Source of the DNA: Phyllobacterium sp. 628 | GTDB lineage: Bacteria > Pseudomonadota > Alphaproteobacteria > Rhizobiales > Rhizobiaceae | Length of the DNA: 64,000 nt | Direction of reading: 5' to 3' | Assembly (NCBI RefSeq): GCF_014189505.1 | Contig: NZ_CP050301.1 | Span: 3,417,501-3,481,500, forward strand | Shown: one piece after another, positions 10,738 through 19,005 of the stretch | Layout: every line of letters starts with the position of its first letter | Position numbering within the stretch: the stretch's first letter is position 1 | The notes under the pieces: model-generated | The model's database searches: none | Told to the model about the DNA's origin: nothing | The model's input: only the letters and a program-made list of their open reading frames with translations | Position numbers and translations under genes: made by a program

Positions 10738-11502
10738 TTATACAGTGAGTACCGGAAGCGCAGAAAGCACCCGATGCAGGGTTTCGATGGTTGACATATC
10801 AGCGACTCCATCCACCTTTTCAGGCCGAAAGTGGCGCTGGAACGCTAAAATGCCTAATTCTGTCGTCTTTCCGAACACACTGTCGATGGGCACATCATAG
10901 CCGTAAAGCGCCAGCATGCTTTGCAGCGCCTCCACTGGTTGACCCTGATCCCCAAGCGAAAAGAACCGGCCTCCGCGGATCGGAGACGGCGGTACCCAGT
11001 GTCCGACGCCGGAATTGTAGAGAACAGGCCACGGGAATTTTTCACCCGGATCAATCTTGCGGGCGGAAGCAATATCCGAATGGGCAAGAACGTTCTCGGG
11101 ACGTATTTTGTGACGCGAGATAATGCCTTTGCAGAGATCGATCACCGCATCGATTTGCGCTTCGGCAAAGTCCGGAAAATCGAGCAGTGGACCGCCATTG
11201 ACGATCTCGATACCGATGGAGCGGGAGTTGATATCTGTCTCGCCCTTCCAGAAGCTTTGGCCCGCATGCCAAGCACGCTCACTTTCCGGAACAAGCTGAA
11301 CAATGCGCCCGTCCTCGTGCACCACATAATGGGCCGAGACTTCACTCTCTGGATTGGTGAGCCAACTCTCGGCAGCTTCACCCGTCGCCATGCCCGTATA
11401 ATGCAAAACCAGGATAGAGGGATGTCTTCCCTCTTTGCGAGGACCAAAATTGGGAGATGGATGCACTTCTGCGCGCAAATGGTCCGGTTTAAACGCGCTC
11501 AT
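10738..11502 (-). CDS. amiD: N-acetylmuramoyl-L-alanine amidase, AmiD/AmpD family
   Basis: Zinc amidase (Amidase_2) that cuts the MurNAc-L-Ala bond of peptidoglycan or anhydro-muropeptides. Residues 27-165 hold the catalytic domain with zinc ligands His34 (VLHYTGM), His141 and Asp151 (LAHSDIA...KIDPG); SVSAHYVV-type and SIGIEIVN motifs are present. A C-terminal peptidoglycan-binding repeat follows (about 180-245; LALYGYDVP...FQRHF). No signal peptide is evident, so the cytoplasmic AmpD-like role in recycling is as likely as a periplasmic one. Its start overlaps the upstream djlA-like gene by 14 bp. Confidence 0.88.
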   Translation of the reverse strand: MSAFKPDHLRAEVHPSPNFGPRKEGRHPSILVLHYTGMATGEAAESWLTNPESEVSAHYVVHEDGRIVQLVPESERAWHAGQSFWKGETDINSRSIGIEIVNGGPLLDFPDFAEAQIDAVIDLCKGIISRHKIRPENVLAHSDIASARKIDPGEKFPWPVLYNSGVGHWVPPSPIRGGRFFSLGDQGQPVEALQSMLALYGYDVPIDSVFGKTTELGILAFQRHFRPEKVDGVADMSTIETLHRVLSALPVLTV

Positions 11503-12208
11503 ATGCCTTCAAATCTTTTTCGACTTTTTCCCACGCCGCATTGATGGCAGCGACACGCTGATTGGCGATGGCAACAAATTCTTCCGGCACACCGCGCGCC
11601 ATCAGCATATCCGGATGGTTTTCACGCACAAGGGCCCGATAGCGCTTGCGGGCTTCCTCGAAACTGACGCCACGCGAAAGACCTAGCACCACAAACGGAT
11701 CCGCTTGCCCGCGCCCGACATGCCGCTCAAGAATGCTGTCAAACTGATCTTCATCCAGAGCGAAAATCTCCGCAACCGTCCCAAGAAAAATCAATTCCTT
11801 GTCATGCAGCGCGCCGTCGGCCTTGGCAATGTGAAACAAGCCATCGAGAATATCTTCCAGCATCTTGCAGTTCGGCTGCCCGGAACCGCAGAGCGAAGCC
11901 AGTTGCGCCGCATAGGTCTCATAACCGGCCACATCCTGTTTCGCGAGATTGTAAAGCCGGGTTACCTGATCCTGATATTTCGGCGGAACATGGAAAATCT
12001 CATGGAATGCCTTGACCTCCACTTCGGTGACAACACCATCAGCCTTGGCCATCTTGGCCGAGAGAGCGATCATCGCAATCGAGAATGCTACACGTCTGCG
12101 GGTTTCGGGATCGCCCTCAAATGCAGTGCGCACGGCCTCAATGATGCTGGAGAAGGCATCGATCGCAGTGGTGGTAATGAAGTCGCTGATACGGCGCCAA
12201 ATCGACAT
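11489..12208 (-). CDS. djlA: DjlA-like TerB/DnaJ-domain protein
   Basis: Co-chaperone candidate. Residues 25-160 form an alpha-helical TerB-like domain (SIAMIALSAKMAKADGVVTEVEV, acidic metal-binding style), and residues 170-235 form a C-terminal J domain with the HPD tripeptide (ENHPDML), which in the family stimulates DnaK ATPase. Unlike enterobacterial DjlA there is no clear N-terminal transmembrane helix, so this is the soluble rhizobial form. The 14-bp overlap with the amidase gene downstream indicates coupled translation; a functional link is inferred only from that. Confidence 0.85.
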   Translation of the reverse strand: MSIWRRISDFITTTAIDAFSSIIEAVRTAFEGDPETRRRVAFSIAMIALSAKMAKADGVVTEVEVKAFHEIFHVPPKYQDQVTRLYNLAKQDVAGYETYAAQLASLCGSGQPNCKMLEDILDGLFHIAKADGALHDKELIFLGTVAEIFALDEDQFDSILERHVGRGQADPFVVLGLSRGVSFEEARKRYRALVRENHPDMLMARGVPEEFVAIANQRVAAINAAWEKVEKDLKAYERV

Positions 12209-12313
12209 GTCTTTGTTTTATTCAAATTCTTTCGCAATTGCGAGAGCGATCTGATGTCGCAAATGAAGTTTGGCTGGACCGGTTGACGCACCTATTAAAC
12301 CCCTCCAAATGCA

Positions 12314-12341
12314 AAACGGCCAGCTTGATAGCTGGCCGTTT
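12314..12341 (-). terminator. Terminator after the small lipoprotein gene
   Basis: An 11-bp perfect stem (AAACGGCCAGC / GCTGGCCGTTT) with a 6-base loop, followed on the minus strand by GTTTTG. It sits about 20 bp beyond the stop of the gene ending at 12361. Confidence 0.8.
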
Positions 12342-12360
12342 CATCAAAGAAATGGGTTCA

Positions 12361-12729
12361 TTACTGAACGCCGAGTGTATCCTTGATAACTTTTTCGGCA
12401 GCATCCGCTGCGGCTTTGATCTGGTCAGCCGTCTGTCCGGCAGCCTTGGCAGCATCTTCAGCAGCCTTGCGCGCAGTGGCAATCGCAGCCTGTTTCTGCT
12501 CTGCGGTCATCGTAGCAGCCTGTTCCTTGAGTTTCTTCAAGGTGTCCTGCGCATTCATCGGCGTCGCTGGTGCGGCCGGTGTTTGCGTTGTTGTCGGCGC
12601 AGCCGGAGTAGCCGGTGCGGGGGCTGGCTGTTCAGTTGCCGCTGGAGCCTTTTTCTCTTCTTCCTTGCCGCATGCGGTCAGTGCAAGAAGTGAAACCATA
12701 CCAAGAGAAATAAGAAGCTTGCTGTTCAT
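12361..12729 (-). CDS. Small Ala/Pro-rich lipoprotein, function unknown
   Basis: A 122-residue predicted lipoprotein. The N-terminus is a type II signal with lipobox LTAC (Cys about 21), then a charged KEEEKK segment, a Pro/Ala/Thr linker (about 30-58), and an Ala-rich amphipathic helical tail (about 60-120) with heptad-like spacing. The architecture (lipid anchor, flexible linker, helix) suggests a periplasmic tether or structural role, but no family is recognised. A strong terminator follows. Low complexity makes similarity searches unreliable. Confidence 0.75.
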   Translation of the reverse strand: MNSKLLISLGMVSLLALTACGKEEEKKAPAATEQPAPAPATPAAPTTTQTPAAPATPMNAQDTLKKLKEQAATMTAEQKQAAIATARKAAEDAAKAAGQTADQIKAAADAAEKVIKDTLGVQ

Positions 12730-12940
12730 GAGTATACCCTCTCCGTTTCAGATAAGTGCGTCCCTCATCATTTATCTTACCTGAAATAAGGCAAAGTTGG
12801 GCCTTGTTTTAAATTTGGGTTAACTTTCCCGCTGACATTCGTAAAACTGCCAATAGAACGGGCAGTTCGCCATCGTTGCTCCGAACGCGGTGTTGCTTAT
12901 TCTGTTGCTCACTGAGTAATTTTGTCAGGAAACAAGCCGC

Positions 12941-13447
12941 ATGCCCATCTCTCCTCTGATTCGCCCGCTTACATCAGAAGATGCAAAATCCTTTCAGCAT
13001 CTGCGGCTTCACGCGCTTAAGGTGGCACCGGAAAATTTCGGTTCAAGCCACGAAGACGAGGTGGACCGGAACCTCGATGATATCAAGAAGATGCTCGGCG
13101 CGCGTCCAAACACGGTTTTTGGCGCGTTTGCTGAAGATGATCTTGTCGGGATGGCGGGCTTTGCCACAACCACAAAAACCAAACAGAAGCACAAGGGTGT
13201 GCTTTGGGGTGTCTTTGTTCACTCAGACTGGCGCGGCCACGATCTTGGCAGGCAATTGACACTGGCAGTCATTGAGCATGCGCGCCAATATGTCGATACG
13301 CTACACGCCACCGTCATGGCCGCCAATTTGCCGGCCCGCAAACTTTATCTTGGATTGGGATTCGAGATCTTCGGTTTTGAAAAGGACGCTTTGCGTATCG
13401 GCGGTCAATCCTTTGATGACGAATTGCTGAGGCTTGATCTTCGCTAG
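12941..13447 (+). CDS. GNAT-family N-acetyltransferase
   Basis: Cytoplasmic acetyl-CoA-dependent transferase of unknown substrate, 168 residues. Residues 5-165 form one GNAT domain: N-terminal IRPLTSEDAKSFQHLRLHAL, central strand GMAGFATTT, the acetyl-CoA loop near VHSDWRGHDLGRQL (about 91-104; Q/RxxGxG/A-like), and the C-terminal ANLPARKLYLGLGFEIFG element typical of RimJ/RimL-like and small-molecule acetyltransferases. It appears monocistronic. Confidence 0.85.
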   Translation: MPISPLIRPLTSEDAKSFQHLRLHALKVAPENFGSSHEDEVDRNLDDIKKMLGARPNTVFGAFAEDDLVGMAGFATTTKTKQKHKGVLWGVFVHSDWRGHDLGRQLTLAVIEHARQYVDTLHATVMAANLPARKLYLGLGFEIFGFEKDALRIGGQSFDDELLRLDLR

Positions 13448-13504
13448 ATCAGGCCGACCTGACATGTTTCCCTCTCTGATATCTTGAAAAATATTTGGAA
13501 GAGA

Positions 13505-13522
13505 GTTATATCGCCATATAAC
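13505..13522. promoter_or_regulatory. Palindromic operator candidate upstream of the marR gene
   Basis: Perfect 7-bp inverted repeat GTTATAT/ATATAAC with a 4-bp centre, 33 bp before the regulator ATG. A further TTATATGGC half-like sequence lies at about 13539-13548. Such A/T-rich palindromes are typical MarR-dimer sites; autoregulation of the efflux operon is inferred. Confidence 0.55.
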
Positions 13523-13554
13523 AATTAGCACACTACTTATTATATGGCTATGAA

Positions 13555-14019
13555 ATGTCCCCATTGATGCCCCGCGACACCTATATAGACGAGCTGTCGA
13601 AAGTCAGCCGCAAGATCCGCACGCTCTTCGACGCGCGGGTGAAAGAGCGCGGCCTTACCTTTGCGCGGGCACGGACAATGATGCTGCTCGACCGGTTGGA
13701 AGTGCTCAATCAGAAAGAATTAGCGGAGGAGCTCGAGATCGAAACACCAACAATGGTGCGGCTGCTGGATGGCCTGGAAAAGCAAGGCTTCATTCAGCGC
13801 CGTTCCGTTGATGGCGACCGGCGTGCCAAACAAATCGTACTGACGCCACTTGGGGCTGGCCTCGCCAGCGAAGTCAGTCATATTGCACAAGAGCTGCGTT
13901 CCGAGTTTCTCCAAGGGGTAGGTGACAACGAACTGACAATCGCACTTGAAGTGATCCGTGTGATCAATCGCAATGTCGGCAAAATGGACAGGACTAGTTC
14001 CAATGATTCCGGAAGCTGA
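13555..14019 (+). CDS. MarR-family transcriptional regulator
   Basis: A 154-residue winged-helix dimer. The recognition-helix region reads LNQKELAEELEIETPTMVRLLDGLEKQGFIQR and the wing SVDGDRRAKQIVLT, both classical MarR features at about residues 52-100. It precedes and slightly overlaps an MFS transporter gene, followed by an HlyD-type adaptor gene, so it probably represses that efflux operon and responds to a transported ligand. The palindrome just upstream is the likely operator. Confidence 0.9.
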   Translation: MSPLMPRDTYIDELSKVSRKIRTLFDARVKERGLTFARARTMMLLDRLEVLNQKELAEELEIETPTMVRLLDGLEKQGFIQRRSVDGDRRAKQIVLTPLGAGLASEVSHIAQELRSEFLQGVGDNELTIALEVIRVINRNVGKMDRTSSNDSGS

Positions 14020-15691
14020 GTTCGTTGGGTACAACCCGCTGAGAGACGAGCCGAAAGCTCCGGATGAATCCGCATTGCCGGCTGCAACTCCACCTGCCCC
14101 ACCTTTGTCCATGAGCCCACGCCGTGCAGCTACCTATATCGCGGCCTCGACGCTCCTCTCCCTGACACAAGGGTTGGGGCAGAATCTGATTGCAACCAAC
14201 GTAGCGCAAATTCAGGGTTATCTCGGCGCAACCACGACCGAAACCACTTGGCTGATTGCTGCCTATATGGCGCCCAATGTCAGCCTCTCCATCGCTTTGG
14301 TCAAAATCCGCAGCCAATATGGCCTGCGAAGTTTTGCCGAACTCAGCATTGCCGGGTTCGTTCTTATCTCACTCATGCATCTCTTCGTCACCGATCTGCA
14401 ATCGGCCATCATCATCCGCTTCTTCAGCGGTATCGCCGCCTCGCCCATGTCTACCCTTGCCTTTCTCTATATGCTCGAAGCCTTTCCGCCTGCACGCAAA
14501 CTGACCGTCGCGGTCTGTCTCGTCCTGACCAATATTTCACTGGCATCGCCGCTTGCGCGGTTTCTGTCACCAGCGCTGCTGGAATTCGGTCAATGGCGCG
14601 GTCTTTATATGTTTGAGGTTTCGCTGGCCTTCATTGCCTTTGCCATCATTTATCTCTTGCCGCTGACACCCCCGCCCCGTGCCAAGGTCATCGAAAAACT
14701 CGATATTCTGAGCTATCTGCTTATCGCTATCGGTTTTGGCTGTACGGCTGTCGTCCTCGCAACCGGGCGCCTCTACTGGTGGATGGAAGTGCCATGGCTG
14801 GGCATCCTCCTCGCCATCGCCGTTGTCACGGTCACGCTGGCTGTTGTGATTGAGCTCAACCGGACAAAACCGTTGCTTGATATCCGCTGGATCATGAGCA
14901 AGGAAATACTGCATCTTGCCGGAACCATCCTTTTGTTCCGGCTGATTGTTTCCGAACAGGCCACCGTCGCCACCAATTTCTTCCAGAATCTGGGTCTGCT
15001 CAACGAACAGATTGCCACACTCTATGTGGTGATGATAGTGTCCATGGTCGTGGCGGGTCTCTGCTGTGCCGCTGTGATGAAACCGGAACGCGGCCCTATC
15101 ATCCATGTGGTCGCTTTGATCTTCCTGATCATCGGCTCCTACATGGATAGTCAGGCAACCAATCTTACCCGCCCGGAAAATATGTATATCAGCCAGGCGC
15201 TCATCGCAGCGGCAACGGTTATTTTCCTGCCGCCCGCCATGTCCGCCGGCCTGACGTCCGCCCTCAAACGCGGGCCAGTCTATATCCTCAATTTCTTCGT
15301 TGTGTTCCTCGCAACACAAAGCCTCGGCGGTCTGCTTGGAACTGCAGTCTTTGGCAGTTTCATCACAATCCGGGAAAAATTCCATTCGAACGTCATTGCC
15401 GAACATATCGTCATGTCTGATCCCTTGGTGGCTCAGCGTGTCGCCCAACTGGCCAGTGGTTACGGCAGGGTCATCACCGACAAGGTTTTGCTCAACGCCG
15501 AAGGAGTAGCTCTCCTGTCACAGCAGGCCACACGCGAGGCCAACATTCTCGCCTATAATGATGCTTTTTTCCTGATTGCGGGCATCTCGTTCTTTGCGCT
15601 TCTCGCCCTTCTTTCCCACGTCAGTTTCCGCTACGTCTTAAGGCGCATGCCGCCTCGCATGACGGCCGAAATTGCTCAACCAAGTATGTAA
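14003..15691 (+). CDS. MFS multidrug efflux transporter (EmrB-like)
   Basis: Inner-membrane proton-driven exporter of the major facilitator superfamily. After a Pro/Ala-rich cytoplasmic N-terminus (about 40 residues) there are 12-14 hydrophobic segments. The segment WLIAAYMAPNVSLSIAL and a basic loop near KIRSQYGLRS correspond to the DHA2-type region following TM1-TM2. It pairs with the HlyD adaptor gene 4 bp downstream, as EmrB does with EmrA. The start is uncertain: ATG at 14003 overlaps the marR stop, 13973 and 14111 are alternatives. Substrate unknown. Confidence 0.85.
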   Translation: MIPEAEFVGYNPLRDEPKAPDESALPAATPPAPPLSMSPRRAATYIAASTLLSLTQGLGQNLIATNVAQIQGYLGATTTETTWLIAAYMAPNVSLSIALVKIRSQYGLRSFAELSIAGFVLISLMHLFVTDLQSAIIIRFFSGIAASPMSTLAFLYMLEAFPPARKLTVAVCLVLTNISLASPLARFLSPALLEFGQWRGLYMFEVSLAFIAFAIIYLLPLTPPPRAKVIEKLDILSYLLIAIGFGCTAVVLATGRLYWWMEVPWLGILLAIAVVTVTLAVVIELNRTKPLLDIRWIMSKEILHLAGTILLFRLIVSEQATVATNFFQNLGLLNEQIATLYVVMIVSMVVAGLCCAAVMKPERGPIIHVVALIFLIIGSYMDSQATNLTRPENMYISQALIAAATVIFLPPAMSAGLTSALKRGPVYILNFFVVFLATQSLGGLLGTAVFGSFITIREKFHSNVIAEHIVMSDPLVAQRVAQLASGYGRVITDKVLLNAEGVALLSQQATREANILAYNDAFFLIAGISFFALLALLSHVSFRYVLRRMPPRMTAEIAQPSM

Positions 15692-15695
15692 AGCC

Positions 15696-16733
15696 ATGTC
15701 CAAATTTTTTCGTAACACCGCAACCCTGATCGCAGTCCTGCTCGGCGTCCTCGGCCTTGTGCTGGTTCTCTATGCGTGGCGGCTCCCCCCTTTTAACAGC
15801 GATGTCGAGATTACCGAGAATGCCTATGTCAAAGGCTACGTCACGCTCATAAGTCCGCAATTGAGCGGCTACATCGTTGAAGTGCCTGTACAGGATTATC
15901 AACAGGTCAAGGAAGGTCAGTTGCTGGTGCGGATTGACGATCGCATCTATGCCCAGAAGCTCGATCAGGCGAAGGCGACACTTGCCAGCCAGCAAGCAGC
16001 CCTCAACAATTCGACGCAGCAGGAACGCGCCGCAGAGGCACGTATCGGCTCCAGCCAGGCACAGCTCGACAGCGCCAATTCGGGCCTGCGCCGCGCCCAG
16101 GCAAATTGGGCTCGTATCGAACCACTGACCCGTCAGGGTGTCATGACCAAGAGCGATTCCGATCTTAGCGAAACTACACTGGAACAAGCGCTTTCCTCGG
16201 TAACGCAAGCCAAGGCTGCGCTTGAAGTTTCAAGGCAAGATCTCGAAACAATCAAGGTGGGTCGCGGTTCCCTCGAAGCAGCGGTTGCAGGCGCTGTTGC
16301 CGCTGTCAATCTGGCCGAAATCGACATGACCAATACCAGAGTCGTAGCGCCGCGCGATGGCACAATCGGCGAAGTGGGTGCCAAACTTGGCCAATACGTC
16401 ACCGCAGGAACACAACTCATGGCTGTCGTGCCAGCGGATGTCTGGGTCATTGCCAATTTCAAAGAAACCCAGCTCAGCGACATCACCATTGGCCAGCCGG
16501 TAACGTTTACCGTGGATGCACTCAACCGCAAACGCCTGAAGGGTCACGTCGAGCGTTTTGCACCGGCCGCAGGTTCGGAATTCAGCGTGCTGAAACCCGA
16601 CAATGCCACGGGGAATTTCACCAAGGTTGCCCAGCGTATTTCGGTGCGTATATCCGTCGATCCCGGTCAGGATCTGTCAAAGTATCTCGCACCCGGCATG
16701 TCGGTCGTGGTTCGCACGGAATTGCAAAAATGA
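15696..16733 (+). CDS. HlyD/EmrA-type membrane fusion protein
   Basis: Periplasmic adaptor linking the MFS pump to an outer-membrane channel. One transmembrane helix lies at about residues 9-27, then a barrel/lipoyl half (NAYVKGYVTLISPQLSGYI, about 42-60), a long alpha-helical hairpin rich in Gln and Ala (about 90-200), the second lipoyl half (TRVVAPRDGTIGEVGAKLGQYV) and a beta-barrel C-terminus. Start taken at the ATG 4 bp after the MFS stop; a TTG at 15672 would add 8 residues overlapping it. Same operon as the MarR and MFS genes. Confidence 0.9.
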   Translation: MSKFFRNTATLIAVLLGVLGLVLVLYAWRLPPFNSDVEITENAYVKGYVTLISPQLSGYIVEVPVQDYQQVKEGQLLVRIDDRIYAQKLDQAKATLASQQAALNNSTQQERAAEARIGSSQAQLDSANSGLRRAQANWARIEPLTRQGVMTKSDSDLSETTLEQALSSVTQAKAALEVSRQDLETIKVGRGSLEAAVAGAVAAVNLAEIDMTNTRVVAPRDGTIGEVGAKLGQYVTAGTQLMAVVPADVWVIANFKETQLSDITIGQPVTFTVDALNRKRLKGHVERFAPAAGSEFSVLKPDNATGNFTKVAQRISVRISVDPGQDLSKYLAPGMSVVVRTELQK

Positions 16734-17005
16734 GAAATGCACGCGTCACATGCGCCTTGTTTGGTAGCCGGTTCGCCATGACATTTCGTAACCAATGCAC
16801 TGGTTGCACTGTCTATTCCACAACGCATTTACGAAATGTCCGATGAAAGTCGCCGTCATTCCCTTCATTTGGGAAAAATAAGCAAACTCAATGGGTTGGA
16901 CGATGTTGTGTGCAGATACAACCGCATTTGATTTCTCGCAAACCACGATAGACCAACGGCTTAGCCGGGAAATCTGAATCAATCCGGCAAGGACTTGATT
17001 CAAAA

Positions 17006-17023
17006 TCGTCACGGCTCTGTTAC
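17006..17023 (+). promoter_or_regulatory. Candidate Pho box upstream of btaA
   Basis: Two 7-bp direct repeats, TCGTCAC and CTGTTAC, separated by exactly 4 bp, resemble the PhoB-site consensus of CTGTCAT repeats at 11-bp periodicity. They lie about 50 bp before btaA, whose homologues make phosphorus-free lipid under phosphate limitation. The first repeat is imperfect. From 16734 to this site nothing else stands out. Confidence 0.45.
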
Positions 17024-17072
17024 ATCGAAATGGTAGGCGGAGAGGAATTTCCAACGAAGGGGATTCGATCCG

Positions 17073-18326
17073 ATGCCGTTTGCGAAACAGCCCGACAGCG
17101 CACCCGCGCCGCGGCATGAAAAAGTTCAGAATGCCGTTCGTCAGAACAGGCTCCTCTCCAAAGCTGGCATATCCGAGCGGCTTTTTGCCCACGTCTTCAA
17201 GGGCCTTGTCTACCCGCAGATTTGGGAAGATCCCGAAGTGGATATGGAGGCGCTGCAAATCCATTCCGGTCACCGGATCGTCACCATCGCCTCCGGCGGT
17301 TGCAACGCCATGTCCTACCTCACAGCGGATCCCGCCAGCGTTGAAGCAGTTGATCTCAACACGGCGCACGTTGCCTTCAATCGCCTGAAACTGGCGGCCG
17401 TTTCACATCTGCCCAACTACGATGCTTTTTATCGTTTTTACGGGACTGCCGATGACAAGGCGAACCTTACAGCCTATGAACGCTTCATCCAGCCGCATCT
17501 GGATGTAACAAGCCGCGCCTATTGGGAAAAGCGGATGTTGTCGGGTCGCCGCCGCATTACTATTTTTTCCCGTGATCTTTATCGTCACGGCCTACTCGGC
17601 CTATTCATCGGCATGGGGCATCGCCTTGCCAAACTCTACGGCATTGATCCGCGCGATATTCTCAAGGCAGAAACCATCGAAGAACAGCGTGCTTACTTTG
17701 ACCGGTCCCTCGCTCCGCTTTTCGACAAGCGCATGATCCGCTGGGCAACCAAACGCAAATCATCGCTGTTTGGCCTTGGCATCCCGCCCCAGCAATATGA
17801 CGCGCTGGCGACAGCAGGCGACGGAAACATGGCGCTCGTGCTGCGCCGCCGTCTTGAGAAGCTCGCATGCGGTTTTCCTCTGTCGGAAAACTATTTCGCA
17901 TGGCAGGCTTTCGGGCGCGGCTATAGTGACAATGCCGAAACAGGCCCGCTGCCACCCTACCTCTCCCGCAGCAACTTCGAGAACGTGCGCGACCGTGCGG
18001 AACGCATGAGTGTCGTCAACGCCTCTCTGACCGAGTTTCTGGCGGCCAAACCTGCAGATTCGGTCGATCGGTTCATCCTGCTCGACGCTCAGGACTGGAT
18101 GAACGACAAACAGCTGAATGAACTTTGGCACGAGATCAGCCGCACTGCGGCACCCGGAGCACGCGTCATTTTCCGGACTGCAGCCGAGCCCACAATCCTG
18201 CCGGGCCGTATCGACGACGAATTGCTGGCACGCTGGGAGTATCAGGAAGAGCAATCTCTCGATCTGCATGCCCGCGACCGGTCGTCAATCTATGGCGGCT
18301 TCCATCTCTATCTGCTCAAGGACTGA
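17073..18326 (+). CDS. btaA: SAM:diacylglycerol 3-amino-3-carboxypropyltransferase BtaA
   Basis: First enzyme of betaine-lipid (DGTS) synthesis: it moves the aminocarboxypropyl group of SAM onto diacylglycerol to give diacylglycerylhomoserine. The 417-residue protein shows the DUF3419/BtaA features LVYPQIWEDPEVDMEAL (about 48-64), the SAM-site segment IVTIASGGCNAMSYL and VEAVDLNTAH, and a late LLDAQDWM. AAGGGG lies upstream of the ATG. The stop overlaps btaB by one base, and a candidate Pho box lies upstream, consistent with membrane-lipid remodelling in low phosphate. Confidence 0.93.
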   Translation: MPFAKQPDSAPAPRHEKVQNAVRQNRLLSKAGISERLFAHVFKGLVYPQIWEDPEVDMEALQIHSGHRIVTIASGGCNAMSYLTADPASVEAVDLNTAHVAFNRLKLAAVSHLPNYDAFYRFYGTADDKANLTAYERFIQPHLDVTSRAYWEKRMLSGRRRITIFSRDLYRHGLLGLFIGMGHRLAKLYGIDPRDILKAETIEEQRAYFDRSLAPLFDKRMIRWATKRKSSLFGLGIPPQQYDALATAGDGNMALVLRRRLEKLACGFPLSENYFAWQAFGRGYSDNAETGPLPPYLSRSNFENVRDRAERMSVVNASLTEFLAAKPADSVDRFILLDAQDWMNDKQLNELWHEISRTAAPGARVIFRTAAEPTILPGRIDDELLARWEYQEEQSLDLHARDRSSIYGGFHLYLLKD

Positions 18327-18991
18327 TGCTGATGTTTAGCAAGATCGAGCATGGTCCGCTTATGGATCGGGTTTACCGGCACCAGCGTCATTTCTACGAT
18401 GCAACTCGCAAATATTATCTGTTGGGCCGGGATCCCATGATTGCTGACCTGAAACCGCCTGCGAAAGGCAGTATTCTGGAGATTGGTTGTGGTACCGGAC
18501 GTAACCTGATCATGGCAGGTGGCGCTTATCCCGGCACCACACTGTTCGGCATCGATATTTCCAATGAAATGCTCAGCACCGCACGCCAGAAAGTCATGGC
18601 CGCCGGGCTTGGTGAGCGCACCCAACTTGCCTATGCGGACGCAGCAAAATTCGATCCGCCCGCATTGTTCGGCCGTGAACAATTCGACCGGATTTTCATC
18701 TCCTATGCAGTCTCCATGATTCCGCAATGGCAAAGTGTCATACGTGAAGCGGTCAATCACTTAAGCATGGGCGGCGAGTTGCACATCGTTGATTTCGGTG
18801 ACCTGAAAGATTTGCCGGGGGCGGCGCGGTCCAGTCTCTACAAATGGCTTGAATGGTATCATGTGACCCCCCGCAACGATCTGTTTGACGTTGCGAACGA
18901 TATCGCCGCTGAAACCGGCTCCCATGCGGAAGCCCAGAGATTGTATCGCGGATTTGCCTGGATAACGATCATTCGTCGCCGGAATTCGTGA
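18326..18991 (+). CDS. btaB: Diacylglycerylhomoserine N-methyltransferase BtaB
   Basis: SAM-dependent methyltransferase expected to trimethylate diacylglycerylhomoserine to DGTS. The 221-residue protein has the class I motif ILEIGCGTGRN (about 52-62), acidic motif II FGIDISNEML, and motif LHIVDFGDL. The ATG overlaps the btaA stop (TGATG), so the much longer open frame from 18125 is rejected; ATG 18332 is an alternative. Pairing with btaA, as in Rhodobacter and Sinorhizobium, makes the specific call strong. Confidence 0.92.
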   Translation: MLMFSKIEHGPLMDRVYRHQRHFYDATRKYYLLGRDPMIADLKPPAKGSILEIGCGTGRNLIMAGGAYPGTTLFGIDISNEMLSTARQKVMAAGLGERTQLAYADAAKFDPPALFGREQFDRIFISYAVSMIPQWQSVIREAVNHLSMGGELHIVDFGDLKDLPGAARSSLYKWLEWYHVTPRNDLFDVANDIAAETGSHAEAQRLYRGFAWITIIRRRNS

Positions 18992-19005
18992 TATCCATTG
19001 GGCAA

